DNA from: Aedes albopictus
Lineage: Eukaryota > Arthropoda > Insecta > Diptera > Culicidae
Direction: 5' to 3'
Assembly (NCBI RefSeq): GCF_035046485.1
Contig: NC_085137.1
Location: 2,953,977-3,017,976 of the forward strand
Length of the DNA: 64,000 nucleotides
The position numbers were made by a program, and so were the translations under genes. Shown piece by piece: positions 19,990 to 29,497 of the stretch (positions are counted from its first letter, which is position 1; each line of letters begins with the position of its first letter). Under the pieces are notes generated by a model that did not search any database, was not told the DNA's origin, and was given only the letters and a program-made list of their open reading frames with translations.

Positions 19990-21730
19990 CAATTCATTCA
20001 TTTATTTAGTTCAACATCAAATTCATGATAACACTGAATCAACAATTTGCCGCCATAATACTCGATTTGCAGCTGCAGCTCTGACGCCGGTCACGCCCAA
20101 CGCTCGCCAGATCACGCACCACCTGGTCCGCCCATCGTGCTCTCTGCGCTCCACGCCTTCTTGTACCAACCGGGTGGTTAGCAAACACCAAGGAACCGAG
20201 GTAGACAAATTCTTCTACCACCTCGACAGTATCCCCGTCTATCGTAACATTGCTGCCAAGGCTTGTCCTGTCTCGCTCAGTCCCACCCAGTCCCATGCTG
20301 GTCATGTACTTTGTCTTAGCCACATTCACCACCGGCCTTCGCTGCTTCGCGTTTCGGGCGGATGTACAGGTCTGCCACCGTTCCAAATGTTCTGGCAATA
20401 ATGTCCATGTCGTCCGCAAAGCACACAAATTGACCGGATTTTGTGAAAATCGTTCCTCGGCTGTAGAGTCCGGCTCGTCGCACCCCACCTTCCAGAGCGA
20501 TGTTGAAGAGTAGGCATGAGAGTCCATCACCTTGTCGCAGTCCCCGACGAGTTTCGCGTGAATTGGATAGTTCACACGAAACCCTTACGCAGTTTTGCAC
20601 ACCGTCCATCGTTGCTCTGCGCGGTCGATACTGTCGTATGCCGCTTTGAAGTCGATGAACAGGTGATGCGTTGGAACCTGGTATTCACAGCATTTCCGGA
20701 GGGTTTTCCGTACGGTGAAGATCTGGTCTGGGTTCCACGAACTCATTTACTTTAGGTGAAATACGACGGAAGATGATCTGGGATCTAGTCTGGGATAGCA
20801 CTTTGTAGGCGGCATTTAAAATGGTGATCGCTCGGAAGTTCTCACACATTAACTTGTCGCCTTTCTTGTGGATGGGACCGAATACCCCTTCCTTCTACTC
20901 CTCCGGTAGCTGTTCGGTTTCCCAGATCTTGATTACTAGCTGGTGCAGACAGGTGGCCAACTTTTCCGGGCCCAGCTTGATGAGTTCTGCTGCGATACCG
21001 TCCTTACCAGCTGCTTTGTTCGCCATTCAGGTGTTCGTCAAAGTGCTGTTTCCACCTTTCGATCACCTCACATTTGTCCGCCAGGAAGCTAACGCCCTTA
21101 TCCTTGCAGATTTCGGTTTGCGGCACGTAGCCTTTGCGGGATGCGTTGAGCTCTGGTAGAAATTACGTGTTTCTTGTGAACGGCACAGCAGTTCCATTTC
21201 CTCGCACTCCGGTTCCTCCAGGCGGCGCTTATTCTTTTGGAAGAGCCAGGTCTGCCGCTTCCGCTTCTGTCTGTATCGCTCCACATTCTGTCGGGTTCCA
21301 TGCTACAGCATTACCGCCCGCGCTGCGTCCTTCTCCTCCAGAACCGCTCTGCACTCCTCGTCGAACCAAACGTTTTGTCGACTCCGTTCTACGTACCCGA
21401 TAGTGGTCTCGGCTGCGTTGTTAATGGCTGCTTTGACTGTACTCCAGCAGTCTTCCAGAGGGGCCACATCGAGCGCACCCTCGTCCAGCAACGCGGCCTC
21501 GAGATTCAGCGCGTATGCGGTGGCGATACCCGGTTGCTTCAGTCGCTCTAGATCATACTGGGGTGGCCGCCGGTACTGTACATTGTTAATAACGGAGAGT
21601 TTTGTACGCAGTTTAACCATCTCCAGGTAGTGATCAGAGTCAATATTAGCGCCATGATAGGTCCTGATGTCAGAGAAGTGCCGTCCATCAATCAGAACGT
21701 GGTCGATTTGCGATTCCGTTTGTTGTGGTG
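19990..21730 (-). pseudogene. RTE/JAM-like non-LTR retrotransposon relic (copy 1)
   Basis: On the minus strand, from 21730 down, the end of an endonuclease (the SDHY-like text near 21640), KLRTKLSVINNVQYRRPPQY, then a charged linker. RT motifs follow at 20609-20316: RRGLRQGDGLSCLLFNIALE and FVCFADDMDII, the catalytic YADD-like box. After a break comes VTIDGDTVEVVEEFVYLGS, typical of the palm/thumb border of RTE-type RTs, and a C-terminal RAAAANRVLWRQIVDSVLS. Several frameshifts and an internal deletion separate these parts. The 3' end near 19990 carries an 'aaataaatgaatgaa' tail. A second copy lies at 44620-47110. Clade is inferred from motif style. Confidence 0.75.
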
Positions 21731-22583
21731 ACTATTAACTACAGCTTTTTGCCGCATTAGTCGTACACGCATTCAAGCCTCTCGTAGAAAACGCCTTTGT
21801 ACACGCTGGTTATACTTAATTTGAAGAATCGGCCATTAAGTCTCAACCTGCACGCACATTTTTTCGTCAATCGGCTACCAACAGATTCAGTATCTATGCA
21901 ATCAAGATTACGGACCAAAGCTCTTGATGAAGTAGTTAAAGGTTAGTCTGAAGAAGATTTCTGGAGATCAATAATAGTGACTGACTATCAAATCCAAGAT
22001 GGCAAACTAAAATTAAGTTTGTTGGCTATGGTATGATGCTTCAGGCTTTAAAGCCATGTTAAATGTGCATACTTGGTATAGGAAGATGTCCAGAATCCTA
22101 AAATAGTAAGATGGACGACCGAAATTGAATTTTAGTCTGCCATCTTTGATTTTCAAGTCATCGTTTTTAGACCACGTACTTCATCCTTATATCAAATGAA
22201 ACCAATATCCGAATCAGCATTTGACTGAAAGCTTCGTGAATAATTAAAATATATTCTAGTTATATACACATTGCATGGTATTAGAGTCTGAGTTTTTATA
22301 AAACAACCTTCATCTTAATTCTTGACTGCATATTTGTAACTGTTTTTCAAGTGTTGGTTTTAATTATACTTCTTGAGGTAATCGAGGAAACGGTAAAAAA
22401 CTGTAATAGTGTTCCTCACCGATTGGTTTGCAATACCGATCACTAGAACAATTGTAGTATTTCTTTCTTTCGTGCAAGATACCAAAATGGACATCCGTAA
22501 TACGCATGCGGTCAAATATTTAATAAATTGTATCATATCATCCCTGTAACATTATTGGCTATCTGGGTTGCTCTCTACCCTCA
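21731..22583. other. Non-coding DNA with small 'aagatggc' relic
   Basis: A diverged piece of the repeat at 1120-2100 occupies about 21930-22140 ('ccaagatggcaaac', 'catacttggtataggaagatg'). Nothing else recognised. Confidence 0.5.
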
Positions 22584-23113
22584 GTGAAATGGTATCTTCT
22601 TTTTGCGTCACAGAGCCGGTGGGATGCGGATGAAGGCAAACGGGGGAAACGATCCGCTGCTGTTCGCTCCCCCTCGGTATTCGCTCAGTCGCAACCGCAT
22701 GTATCAAAGCCAGTTACCTTTTCTCGCCCTTATTTCCACACCACCCACAATCGTCATCATTTGCGAGAGTTGTGTTTGAAGTCGATAGACAGCCCAGCCA
22801 TCCAGCCAGCCAGCGAACCAACCAACCAACCAACCAGCCACCTATTCAACCCGCAACCCAGCGACAACCACTTGCAATCTGCGGATGAACGGATGGAGAA
22901 GCCGTCATAAGCGCTTCGACCGGGCGCGGGTGCTCACACAAGGACACCCGGACCAAACCAAGCGGGTGGAATCGTTCGATAGAAAGCAACCCGGCACTCT
23001 GCTATACCGCAACGAATCGCAATCGCTCTTGATGATGGTATTTTATGCTCAACCGTTTTTCGCTCCTCGTCACAATGCGCCCCAAGCTGCTACTGAACGA
23101 GTCATTGCTGCGA
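22584..23113 (+). other. GC-richer exon-like block, possible 5' UTR
   Basis: This block is GC-richer than its neighbours, contains an (AACC)n run near 22810-22840 and ends at CTGCGA/GTGAGTG, a plausible donor at 23113/23114. Two overlapping frames (22584-22910 and 22885-23121) are low-complexity (QPASEPTNQPTS) and are not convincing proteins. CpG content and the absence of repeat hallmarks make an untranslated first exon possible. Confidence 0.25.
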
Positions 23114-24515
23114 GTGAGTGAGCAAGGGTATATGATTTGAATAAATTATTAAGCTAAATTTATTTTATCTGTGGGTGGAAAATAAAATGGTTGTATATTT
23201 TATTGATTTTTCTCGTAAGTACAGTACGCTCTTGCCATTGATGAAGATTCCTTTTCATATATTGATATTAATATATATGGAATAAATCGTTGTCGTTCTA
23301 TCGGGTCCCCCTTGCTCTGTTCGTATACTCTTTCATATGTGTGTATATGAGTTTGAGACCCATCCTTATCCGTCTAGAGCCGGGGTTGCTTCCACCTTTC
23401 GCCTCGGTGCTTATTGAGGGCAGCAATTGGTGGGGGCACCACGATAACAAAATAGATGAATGTGTAGCTTAGCTAGCATAGTGCTCGATGGTACTCGACG
23501 AATGAAATCCAAACGTGGCTCCCATTCCTAGGAATGAGGTTGACACACATTGGAGTAAGGGTAATTCTATCTTATCTGTGTGGTCGTACTTTAGCAAGGA
23601 AGGGATCATCCATTCATTACGAAGGGGATTTGAGAAATCTCTCGCGCCATACAAAACTATTTGGGTTTTTATACCAAATATCTTGGAAGCGGGGAAAGAG
23701 TGTCGAAAAGTCGTGAATATGGTCTTACGTAATAAATGAATGGCGCCTTAAACGCCATATATCCATCATGGTGTACGGTAGGATAACGCCAAACACAGCG
23801 GCTTATTCTTCAACTGCTATGATGAGTACTTATGTAAGGTACCTCTTCCATTTCACCACTTCTTCAATGTTATATTGAATTTATCATACCTACGGACAGC
23901 TGCATTTTCGTACCACAAGGAGCAAACCCTTCAGCATCGTATCTGAATAATTTAGTATTAGCACATTTCCACGATAAAATACCAACGTTCATGCTTTCAC
24001 GTGGAACCGAAAGCATTAGCTCATCAATTGGAGCTGTTTATTGTATGATGCCCACTCCACGTATTATCTATTGAAGGCCGTCAACATTGACTGTAGGTTA
24101 TTCTGGCTGTAATAAATAGTTCATTCATAATGAAGATTACGGTAATTTTAATTAAGTATTAAGTAATTAAGTGAGTTTGGGAGCGCATTCAAAAGATTCA
24201 TAAATATTTTCATTGATAAGACATATGTACATCCAAAAATTTCGTTTGAGCATGATCAACAACGCAATAGAGCACTTACTTGTGGTCTTACATGACTAAA
24301 GTACCGATGGCTTCGATATGCTACATGACAGGTTCGATATAAACTTGAATTAGAGTGTCCATCCCGGAAGTTATGTAATTGCAAAAACCACTGTCTTCGG
24401 TAATATTTTACCAAAATCTCAACCCTTAACCCTTTGGACCCGGAGGAGTCATGGCAGCCAATTAAATGCCCCATTATAAATTAAAATGTTTCCATAAATA
24501 CAGGTAATCTTCGAT
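23114..24515. other. AT-rich DNA, nothing recognised
   Basis: No reading frame with coding character and no clear repeat ends. Two short out-of-frame ORFs near 23520-23740 overlap each other and lack motifs. Confidence 0.5.
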
Positions 24516-25079
24516 ATAACGGGTGTACACTCGTAAGAGTAACAGTACCGCACTTACAGTACCAATCTGAAGATGTTATTATAAATCTTTGGAATATTCA
24601 AGGTTGTCTAAACTGTCCTATAATGAAGTCCATCAAGTCTAACTTTAACAATCAAGAATAATCTTGAATAATTAAGAATAATTTTATGTATTTTCACCAT
24701 AAACATTGGCATTGCATAATCTACAAAAATAATGTTATGTGTTTTTGCCATAAATAATAGCATTATATACATCTACTGGGATCCGTGAAGCTCTTGAAAT
24801 CTCATAAGTCATTTAGAGACACTATAGGGATATTCCAGGTCAGCCAAACTATCTTGGAGTTCAGAACTTCAGGTCTACACTCATAACAGCAGTCATATAT
24901 GATATACTGAGAAACGTTGCATAATAAATAGCGGTTACTGGACCAACCTGAAGTCTACTGTATAATATTACGAACCTTTGGGACATTAAGTGTCGTCCAA
25001 ACTGTCCTGAAATTTAGCTTATGACAGTAACAGTAGTTATTCTCACAATGAACTTTAACATGGCACATGCAACTGTAAT
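24516..25079. repeat. Diverged satellite 'tccaaactgtcctgaag' family, left block
   Basis: Phrases like 'tacactcgtaacag', 'aagttcagaacttcaggt' and 'gtccaaactgtcctg' recur in the same order every 150-250 bases with strong divergence. The same family occupies 26820-26890, 51040-51381, 52150-52300 and 53780-54300. Confidence 0.55.
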
Positions 25080-25330
25080 CTGTAATCTCACTGGCATTTC
25101 ATGAGTCATTCCAAGATACAGGGGATAGACAAAATGATCGGGACAGGCAAAATTTTCAAGGCAAATTTGGACCACTGATACACAACTAAAATTTAAGAAT
25201 ATTTGATGAACTTTTCGAAAAGTTACAGCTAGTTGAACGTTTATTGAAAAGTGAAAATTTTGCCTGTCCCGATCATTTTGTCTATCCCCTGTATCTTGGA
25301 ATGACTCATGAAATGCCAGTGAGATTACAG
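25080..25330. mobile_element. Perfect-arm hairpin MITE
   Basis: Arms of 77 bases (25080-25156 and 25254-25330) are perfect inverses around a 97-base centre. The inner part starts CAGGGGATAGACAAAATG and is bounded by TA, in the manner of a Tc1/mariner MITE, but the inverted identity continues 37 bases beyond each TA. Confidence 0.85.
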
Positions 25331-25472
25331 AACACAGTTGCAGTTTCCAAATTTGAACCACTAATACACAACTAGTTCATGAACTTACAGTAAAAATTTG
25401 AGAATGTTTGAAGTACTTTTCGAAAAGTTACAGCTGGTTGAGCACTTTTTGAAAAGTAAAAATTTTACCTGT
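25331..25472. mobile_element. Second, diverged copy of the same MITE, split
   Basis: This repeats the centre and right arm of 25080-25330 with changes ('ctttttgaaaagtaaaaattttacctgt'). It is interrupted at 25472 by the miniature LTR element and continues at 26794 with 'cctgaacattttgtctatcccttgta'. The interruption shows that the LTR element is the younger insertion. Confidence 0.8.
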
Positions 25473-25556
25473 TGTGATACTCTTCAGCTTGACAGCTCAA
25501 GTAATAATAATCCTATCAACGCCATGGCCTACTCAGTGATGTACCAAACTACCACA
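25473..25556 (-). repeat. 84-bp LTR (3' LTR in minus orientation)
   Basis: Plus-strand ends TGTGATACTC and CTACCACA. By eye it is identical to 26710-26793. Adjacent on its inner side is TCTCCTTTTG, the complement of a polypurine tract. Confidence 0.85.
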
Positions 25557-25565
25557 TCTCCTTTT
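25557..25565 (-). other. Polypurine tract of the miniature LTR element
   Basis: Minus strand AAAAGGAGA lies directly before the TGTGG start of the 3' LTR, the standard position for plus-strand priming. Confidence 0.65.
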
Positions 25566-25929
25566 GTTCAAATAATAATGCAATTTTGTTCTACTAAAAA
25601 AGTAAAACATCCAAAAATCCTTCGTTTTGTGCTTGTAGAAGAACCGATCAATTGTCAAATAGAACTCTATCTGTAGTAGTAATAGATGCACTGTTCTTGC
25701 AATCTGCTTATCAATCTCTCTAAAGTTACTCTTAGGAGGACTGCGTGAGTTAATTTGATTTTCAACTTTCAATAAAATTCTTTTATGTTATTGTCTAGAA
25801 CGAATTGTTGTTTTTATGAATCGCGGCTATTGTCGTACCATATGAGTGAAAGTATTACAGTTTTTTTACCTTTCTGCCCCTTTCAACACTGATTTTTATC
25901 CACTCTTTGAGTGTCTTTTAGCCGGACAG

Positions 25930-26430
25930 ATTTCAATCTGCCGCTTTGACGTCTCCCTTCTCTAAGGCGAGACATTATTGCCAGCCCCGGCCAGATTTTC
26001 ATCTGCCGCTGTGGCGTCTCCCTCCTTTGAAGCGAGACATTATTGCCAGCTCCGGCCGGAATTTATCCGCCGCTTTGGCGTCTCCCTTCTCTGAGGCGAG
26101 ACATTATTGCCAGCCCCGGCCGGAATTTATCCGCCGCTTTGGCGTCTCCCTCCTTTGAGGCGAGACATTATTGCCAGCTCCGGCCGGAATTTATCCGCCG
26201 CTTTGGCGTCTCCCTTCTCTGAGGCGAGACATTATTGCCAGCCCCGGCCGGAATTTATCCGCCGCTTTGGCGTCTCCCTCCTTTGAGGCGAGACATTATT
26301 GCCAGCCCCGGCCAGATTTTCATCTGCCGCTTTGGCGTCTCCCTCATTTGAGGCGAGACATTATTGCCGTCCACGGCCGGGTTTTTCACCCGCCGCTTCG
26401 GCATCTCCCTCTTTCGAGGCGAGATTTTAC
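25930..26430. repeat. 64-66-bp minisatellite, about 8 units
   Basis: GCGAGACATT (last copy changed after GCGAGA) occurs at 25967, 26032, 26096, 26160, 26224, 26288, 26353 and 26419. Units also share 'ccggccggaatttatccgccgctttggcgtctccct'-like text. Odd and even units alternate between 'cttctctgagg' and 'ctcctttgagg', implying a 128-bp higher-order unit. Because 64 is not a multiple of three, the repeat stays open while rotating through all three frames, which creates the plus-strand ORFs of 70 and 136 codons; no conserved single-frame protein is implied. Confidence 0.9.
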
Positions 26431-26691
26431 GATTTCCCTCTTGTCTGATCCGAGCAGATGCTATCCGTCGGAAAACAGACTATTTATAATTACCTATTCC
26501 AATTTTATTCAGCTCTGCTTCTTGTCCTTTCGTTTTTCTCCTTGTTTTTCACGAGGTGTGCAGCCAGAAACACGAAAGTGATTTCCTTTCAAATATCCTC
26601 CGATCCTTTCCCTTCTTCACGTTGGTTTCCTGTCTCCTCGTATCCGTTGCTTCAGAAGTTAAATCTTCGCGGACTCTTGGTAAACGAGCGG

Positions 26692-26708
26692 GTTCTTGCT
26701 CGTCGCCA
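26692..26708 (-). other. Primer binding site, tRNA-Ser-like
   Basis: One base after the 5' LTR the minus strand reads TGGCGACGAGCAAGAAC. The first ten bases complement the 3' end of a serine tRNA (…CTCGTCGCCA); the rest diverges. Serine-type primers are known for mag-clade Ty3 elements. Confidence 0.6.
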
Positions 26709-26709
26709 A

Positions 26710-26793
26710 TGTGATACTCTTCAGCTTGACAGCTCAAGTAATAATAATCCTATCAACGCCATGGCCTACTCAGTGATGTACCAAACTACCACA
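26710..26793 (-). repeat. 84-bp LTR (5' LTR in minus orientation)
   Basis: Same 84 bases as 25473-25556. It is followed on the plus strand by CCTGT, the second copy of the target-site duplication. Confidence 0.85.
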
Positions 26794-26892
26794 CCTGTCC
26801 TGAACATTTTGTCTATCCCTTGTAGTTTTGAAATATTACAGATCAACTAAACTACTTGGAGACCTTAGCTTCAGTTCTACACTTGTGATGAT

Positions 26893-27000
26893 AGATTTTG
26901 AAGAAGACTCGAAACAGAGTCGAAACGACGGGACAAATTTAAAACAGTCGTTTTGATTCCCCAAGACTGCAGTAAAGCAAAACAAAGCAAAGGTAACGCT
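26893..27000 (+). repeat. Decayed Penelope-like pLTR fragment with hammerhead relic
   Basis: TTTGAAGA-A, helix GACTC, loop GAAACA, helix GAGTC, then GAAAC-GAC-GGG matches the hammerhead layout of the Penelope-like element at 55946-58247. The first core C is T, and the cleavage triplet has lost its U (GAC instead of GUC). The downstream text 'aaatttaaaacagtcgttttgatt' parallels 'aaataataaaactcgttttacaaatt' at the ends of that element, so a different, older Penelope family is likely. Confidence 0.5.
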
Positions 27001-27079
27001 ACACATCGTAGTTGCTACTCTGTGATTGACCAGAACAATCGAAGTTGTACAGAGAACTAACGAACTGTGCTTGGGACTA

Positions 27080-27264
27080 GGCGCTATCGCCATAAACTAC
27101 GTAGACTTTTTTTCGACCATCTCAGACCCCCGACCCCCCCCCCCCCCCCACTCCCCCATCGTAGACTTTTGCTCATACAAAATTTTCGAAATTTGTATGG
27201 AACGTAGCCTTTGGCCAGACCCCCCGTCCCCCCCTAAGAGTCTACGTAGTTTATGGACAGGCCC
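27080..27264. mobile_element. MITE with 'CATAAACTACGTAGAC' arms
   Basis: CATAAACTACGTAGAC at 27091 and its complement near 27240 form the arms. The outer ends (GGCGCTATCGC / ...GGACAGGCCC) are diverged, flanked by CTA on both sides. It contains a run of fifteen C. Related in style to 16270-16433. Confidence 0.65.
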
Positions 27265-27845
27265 CTAGCTACACACTCTCAATGTGCACAGTTCGAGAGT
27301 TCAAGATTTTATAGTCAATTAACGGTGCCGGCCACGTCCTTACGGACATCGGGAAAGGGAAAGAATGTTATGTAGTTCGATAATGGTCGCAACCGTTGTT
27401 TGGTCGCAATAGTAAAGGTACTGCACGCTTCTGATTCCACATTCAATATTCGCATCCCCATCTCCCTACCGAGAAACCGACCGACTCACGAAAATAGTTG
27501 TGCGTTTTCTCGCAGTATTGAACTTACAGTATACGAAGAATCAACTTTCAAGCTTAGATAGCTATTTTCGAACTATGTATTTTACTAAGAGTAGTGCCAT
27601 GTGTTATCTGTGATCGACAGCCGATGAGGTAATTAAGCCAATTATTTTTAATTTTAAGATATTATAAGAGATCTTCATGACCAATTTCATAAAACTAGCA
27701 ATAAAACTGATTTATACATCAAAACCTTTTGATAACCTCTTTAAGATCATCTTCGGGCTAAGCGGACCACTCTCGGAGAGATTTTGTAAACCGCAAAGAG
27801 TAGCATTAAAACCGTTTTAAAACCTAGTAAAAATAGTTTACATTC
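27265..27845. other. AT-rich DNA, nothing recognised
   Basis: No gene, repeat end or RNA motif that I can support. Confidence 0.45.
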
Positions 27846-27849
27846 TCGA

Positions 27850-29497
27850 AAAGAGGATATGATGATTGTTGTTTTTTTTTTCAACAAAAACTATGACAGT
27901 TCAAGATGCAGAAGCAATTGTTCAACTCTATTAGTGGCCGCTATCGATTATACAATCGTTTTCTGTACTAACGATATGTACTCAGCATGCTGGACAACCT
28001 TCGACGCAACCCGAAGCAGTTTTGATCTTTTGTCAACACCAAGAGAAAGGAAAATGGTCTACCTTTTAAAATGCTCTTGAGAAACGTAACGCCTTCCACA
28101 ATGTTGCAGAAGTGTAACATGTTTGCCGACCATTTCAAGAATGCTTTTAACAACATCTCAGCTTCAGAACGAGAAATCAATGAAGCACTCAGCGACACGC
28201 CTGGGGATGTTATCGTCCCTAACCTGTTTAGAATCTCCGATAGTCAAGTCAGGTCAAGTTATTCCACCATTGATAAGACAAAACTCTCCTATTCCGCCGG
28301 GTCGGATCAGGTTCCATCCTGCGTATTGAAGGAATGTCCCAATGCTTTCATTAGGCCGCTTGTTCTGCTGTTCAATGCATCCTTACAGCAACGTAAATTC
28401 CCAACTGCCTGGAAGCTGTCAGAGTTGTTCCCTGTTCACAAGAGAGGAGATAAGTTTAACATTGTACGGACGGTGTGCGTAAAAATTGGCTCAGATAAAT
28501 CGGAAATATTCAGCAATACTTCTGGAGTTCCTCAGGGGAGCAATTTCAGTGCTTTACTCTTTGTTATTTTTATCAACGAAATTGCTGAACTTCTGCCACC
28601 GGGATCTCGCGTATTTTATGCCGACGACGTTAAAATCTTCATGGTGATCAAATCGTTTTTCGATTGCTTGGAGCTCCAAAATCCAATAACCGATCTTCAA
28701 GCATGGTGCTCTCGGAACTTTCTAACACTAAGCGTAGAGAAATGTTTCGTCATTTCCTATCATCGGAAGCTCAGGCCTGTGATATTCAACTACCAACTGG
28801 ATGGAGTACTGCTGCAACGAGTTGAACAAGTCCGAGACCTAGACGTTACCACACGTTACTTTGCCCTTACGTTCAAAGACTACTATACCGAAATTATCAC
28901 CAAAGCCAACAAACAGTTTGGGTTTACGCTCAAAATTTCCAGTGATTTTCATGACCCAACATGCTTACGTTCACTATTTTGTTCACTTGTTCGCTCTATT
29001 TTGAAATTTAGCCTTGTCGTATGGTGCCTGTATCACGCTAATTGGATAGCACGTATTGAGGCAGTTCAAAAGAAATTCGTGAAACATGCACTCCGGAATC
29101 TTCCATGGCTCGATTTTTCGAATCTCCCTTCTTATGAAGAACGTTGTCGCCTTCTTAGGCTAAATACACAAGAACGGAGACGCTTCAATGCCCAGGCTGT
29201 TTTTGTTGCGAAGATATTGAAAGGCGAAATAGAATCTCCAGCGATTCTTGAACAAATTAAACTATACGCTCCTGAGAGAGTACTTCGACAGCGTGAATTC
29301 CTCCAGCTTGATACCTACACGGAATGTACAATACGGTGAACATGACCCAATTCGATATATGTGTTCTTCTTTTAATGCAGTGTTTGATCTCTTTGATTTT
29401 AATTTGTCTTCAAGTAGTTTTAAGTTTCTGTTGTCGCAGAGACGTTAAAATGATACAATCGTAGTAGTTTCTATATTCATAAAGACCAATGTAGCGT
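27850..29497 (+). pseudogene. CR1-like non-LTR retrotransposon ORF2 pseudogene
   Basis: The long open part is 28071-29339 (422 codons), but the same frame continues upstream through three stops (NPKQF-stop at 28021 replaces a Trp codon). Motifs in order: SYSAGSDQVPSCVL, LFPVHKRGDKFNIV, SGVPQGSNFSALLFVIFINE, the catalytic FYADDVKIF, NFLTLSVEKC and a C-terminal LRNLPWLDFSNLPSYEERCR. About a hundred residues between HKRGDKFNIV and the GVPQG box are missing, including the RT motif with the first catalytic Asp. So despite its length the ORF cannot encode an active RT. A 3' UTR follows the stop at 29337 and is interrupted at 29497; its end lies at 31228-31292. The endonuclease and ORF1 are absent. 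CR1 versus Jockey placement is by style. Confidence 0.8.

Larger units (their letters stand above)
25473..26793 (-). mobile_element. Complete miniature LTR retrotransposon (TRIM/LARD-like)
   Basis: Two identical-length 84-bp direct repeats (25473-25556, 26710-26793) with TG...CA ends bound a 1,153-bp interior. The unit is flanked by the 5-bp duplication CCTGT (25468-25472 and 26794-26798). On the minus strand a serine-tRNA-like primer site follows the 5' LTR by one base, and AAAAGGAGA abuts the 3' LTR as a polypurine tract. All retroviral-type boundary signals are present, yet there is no gag or pol frame. LTR length and primer type fit the mag clade of Ty3/gypsy elements, whose LTRs are also under 100 bp. 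The interior holds an 8-unit minisatellite. It must have been mobilised in trans. Confidence 0.85.

Noticed and set aside
25946..26581. CRISPR-like array or repetitive protein from the 64-bp repeats
   Set aside because: Units are contiguous without unique spacers, the frame rotates between units, and the array lies in an LTR element of a eukaryote.
28071..29339. A 422-codon frame as a working reverse transcriptase gene
   Set aside because: About a hundred residues with a catalytic motif are missing, and the upstream frame has stops; it is a LINE relic.
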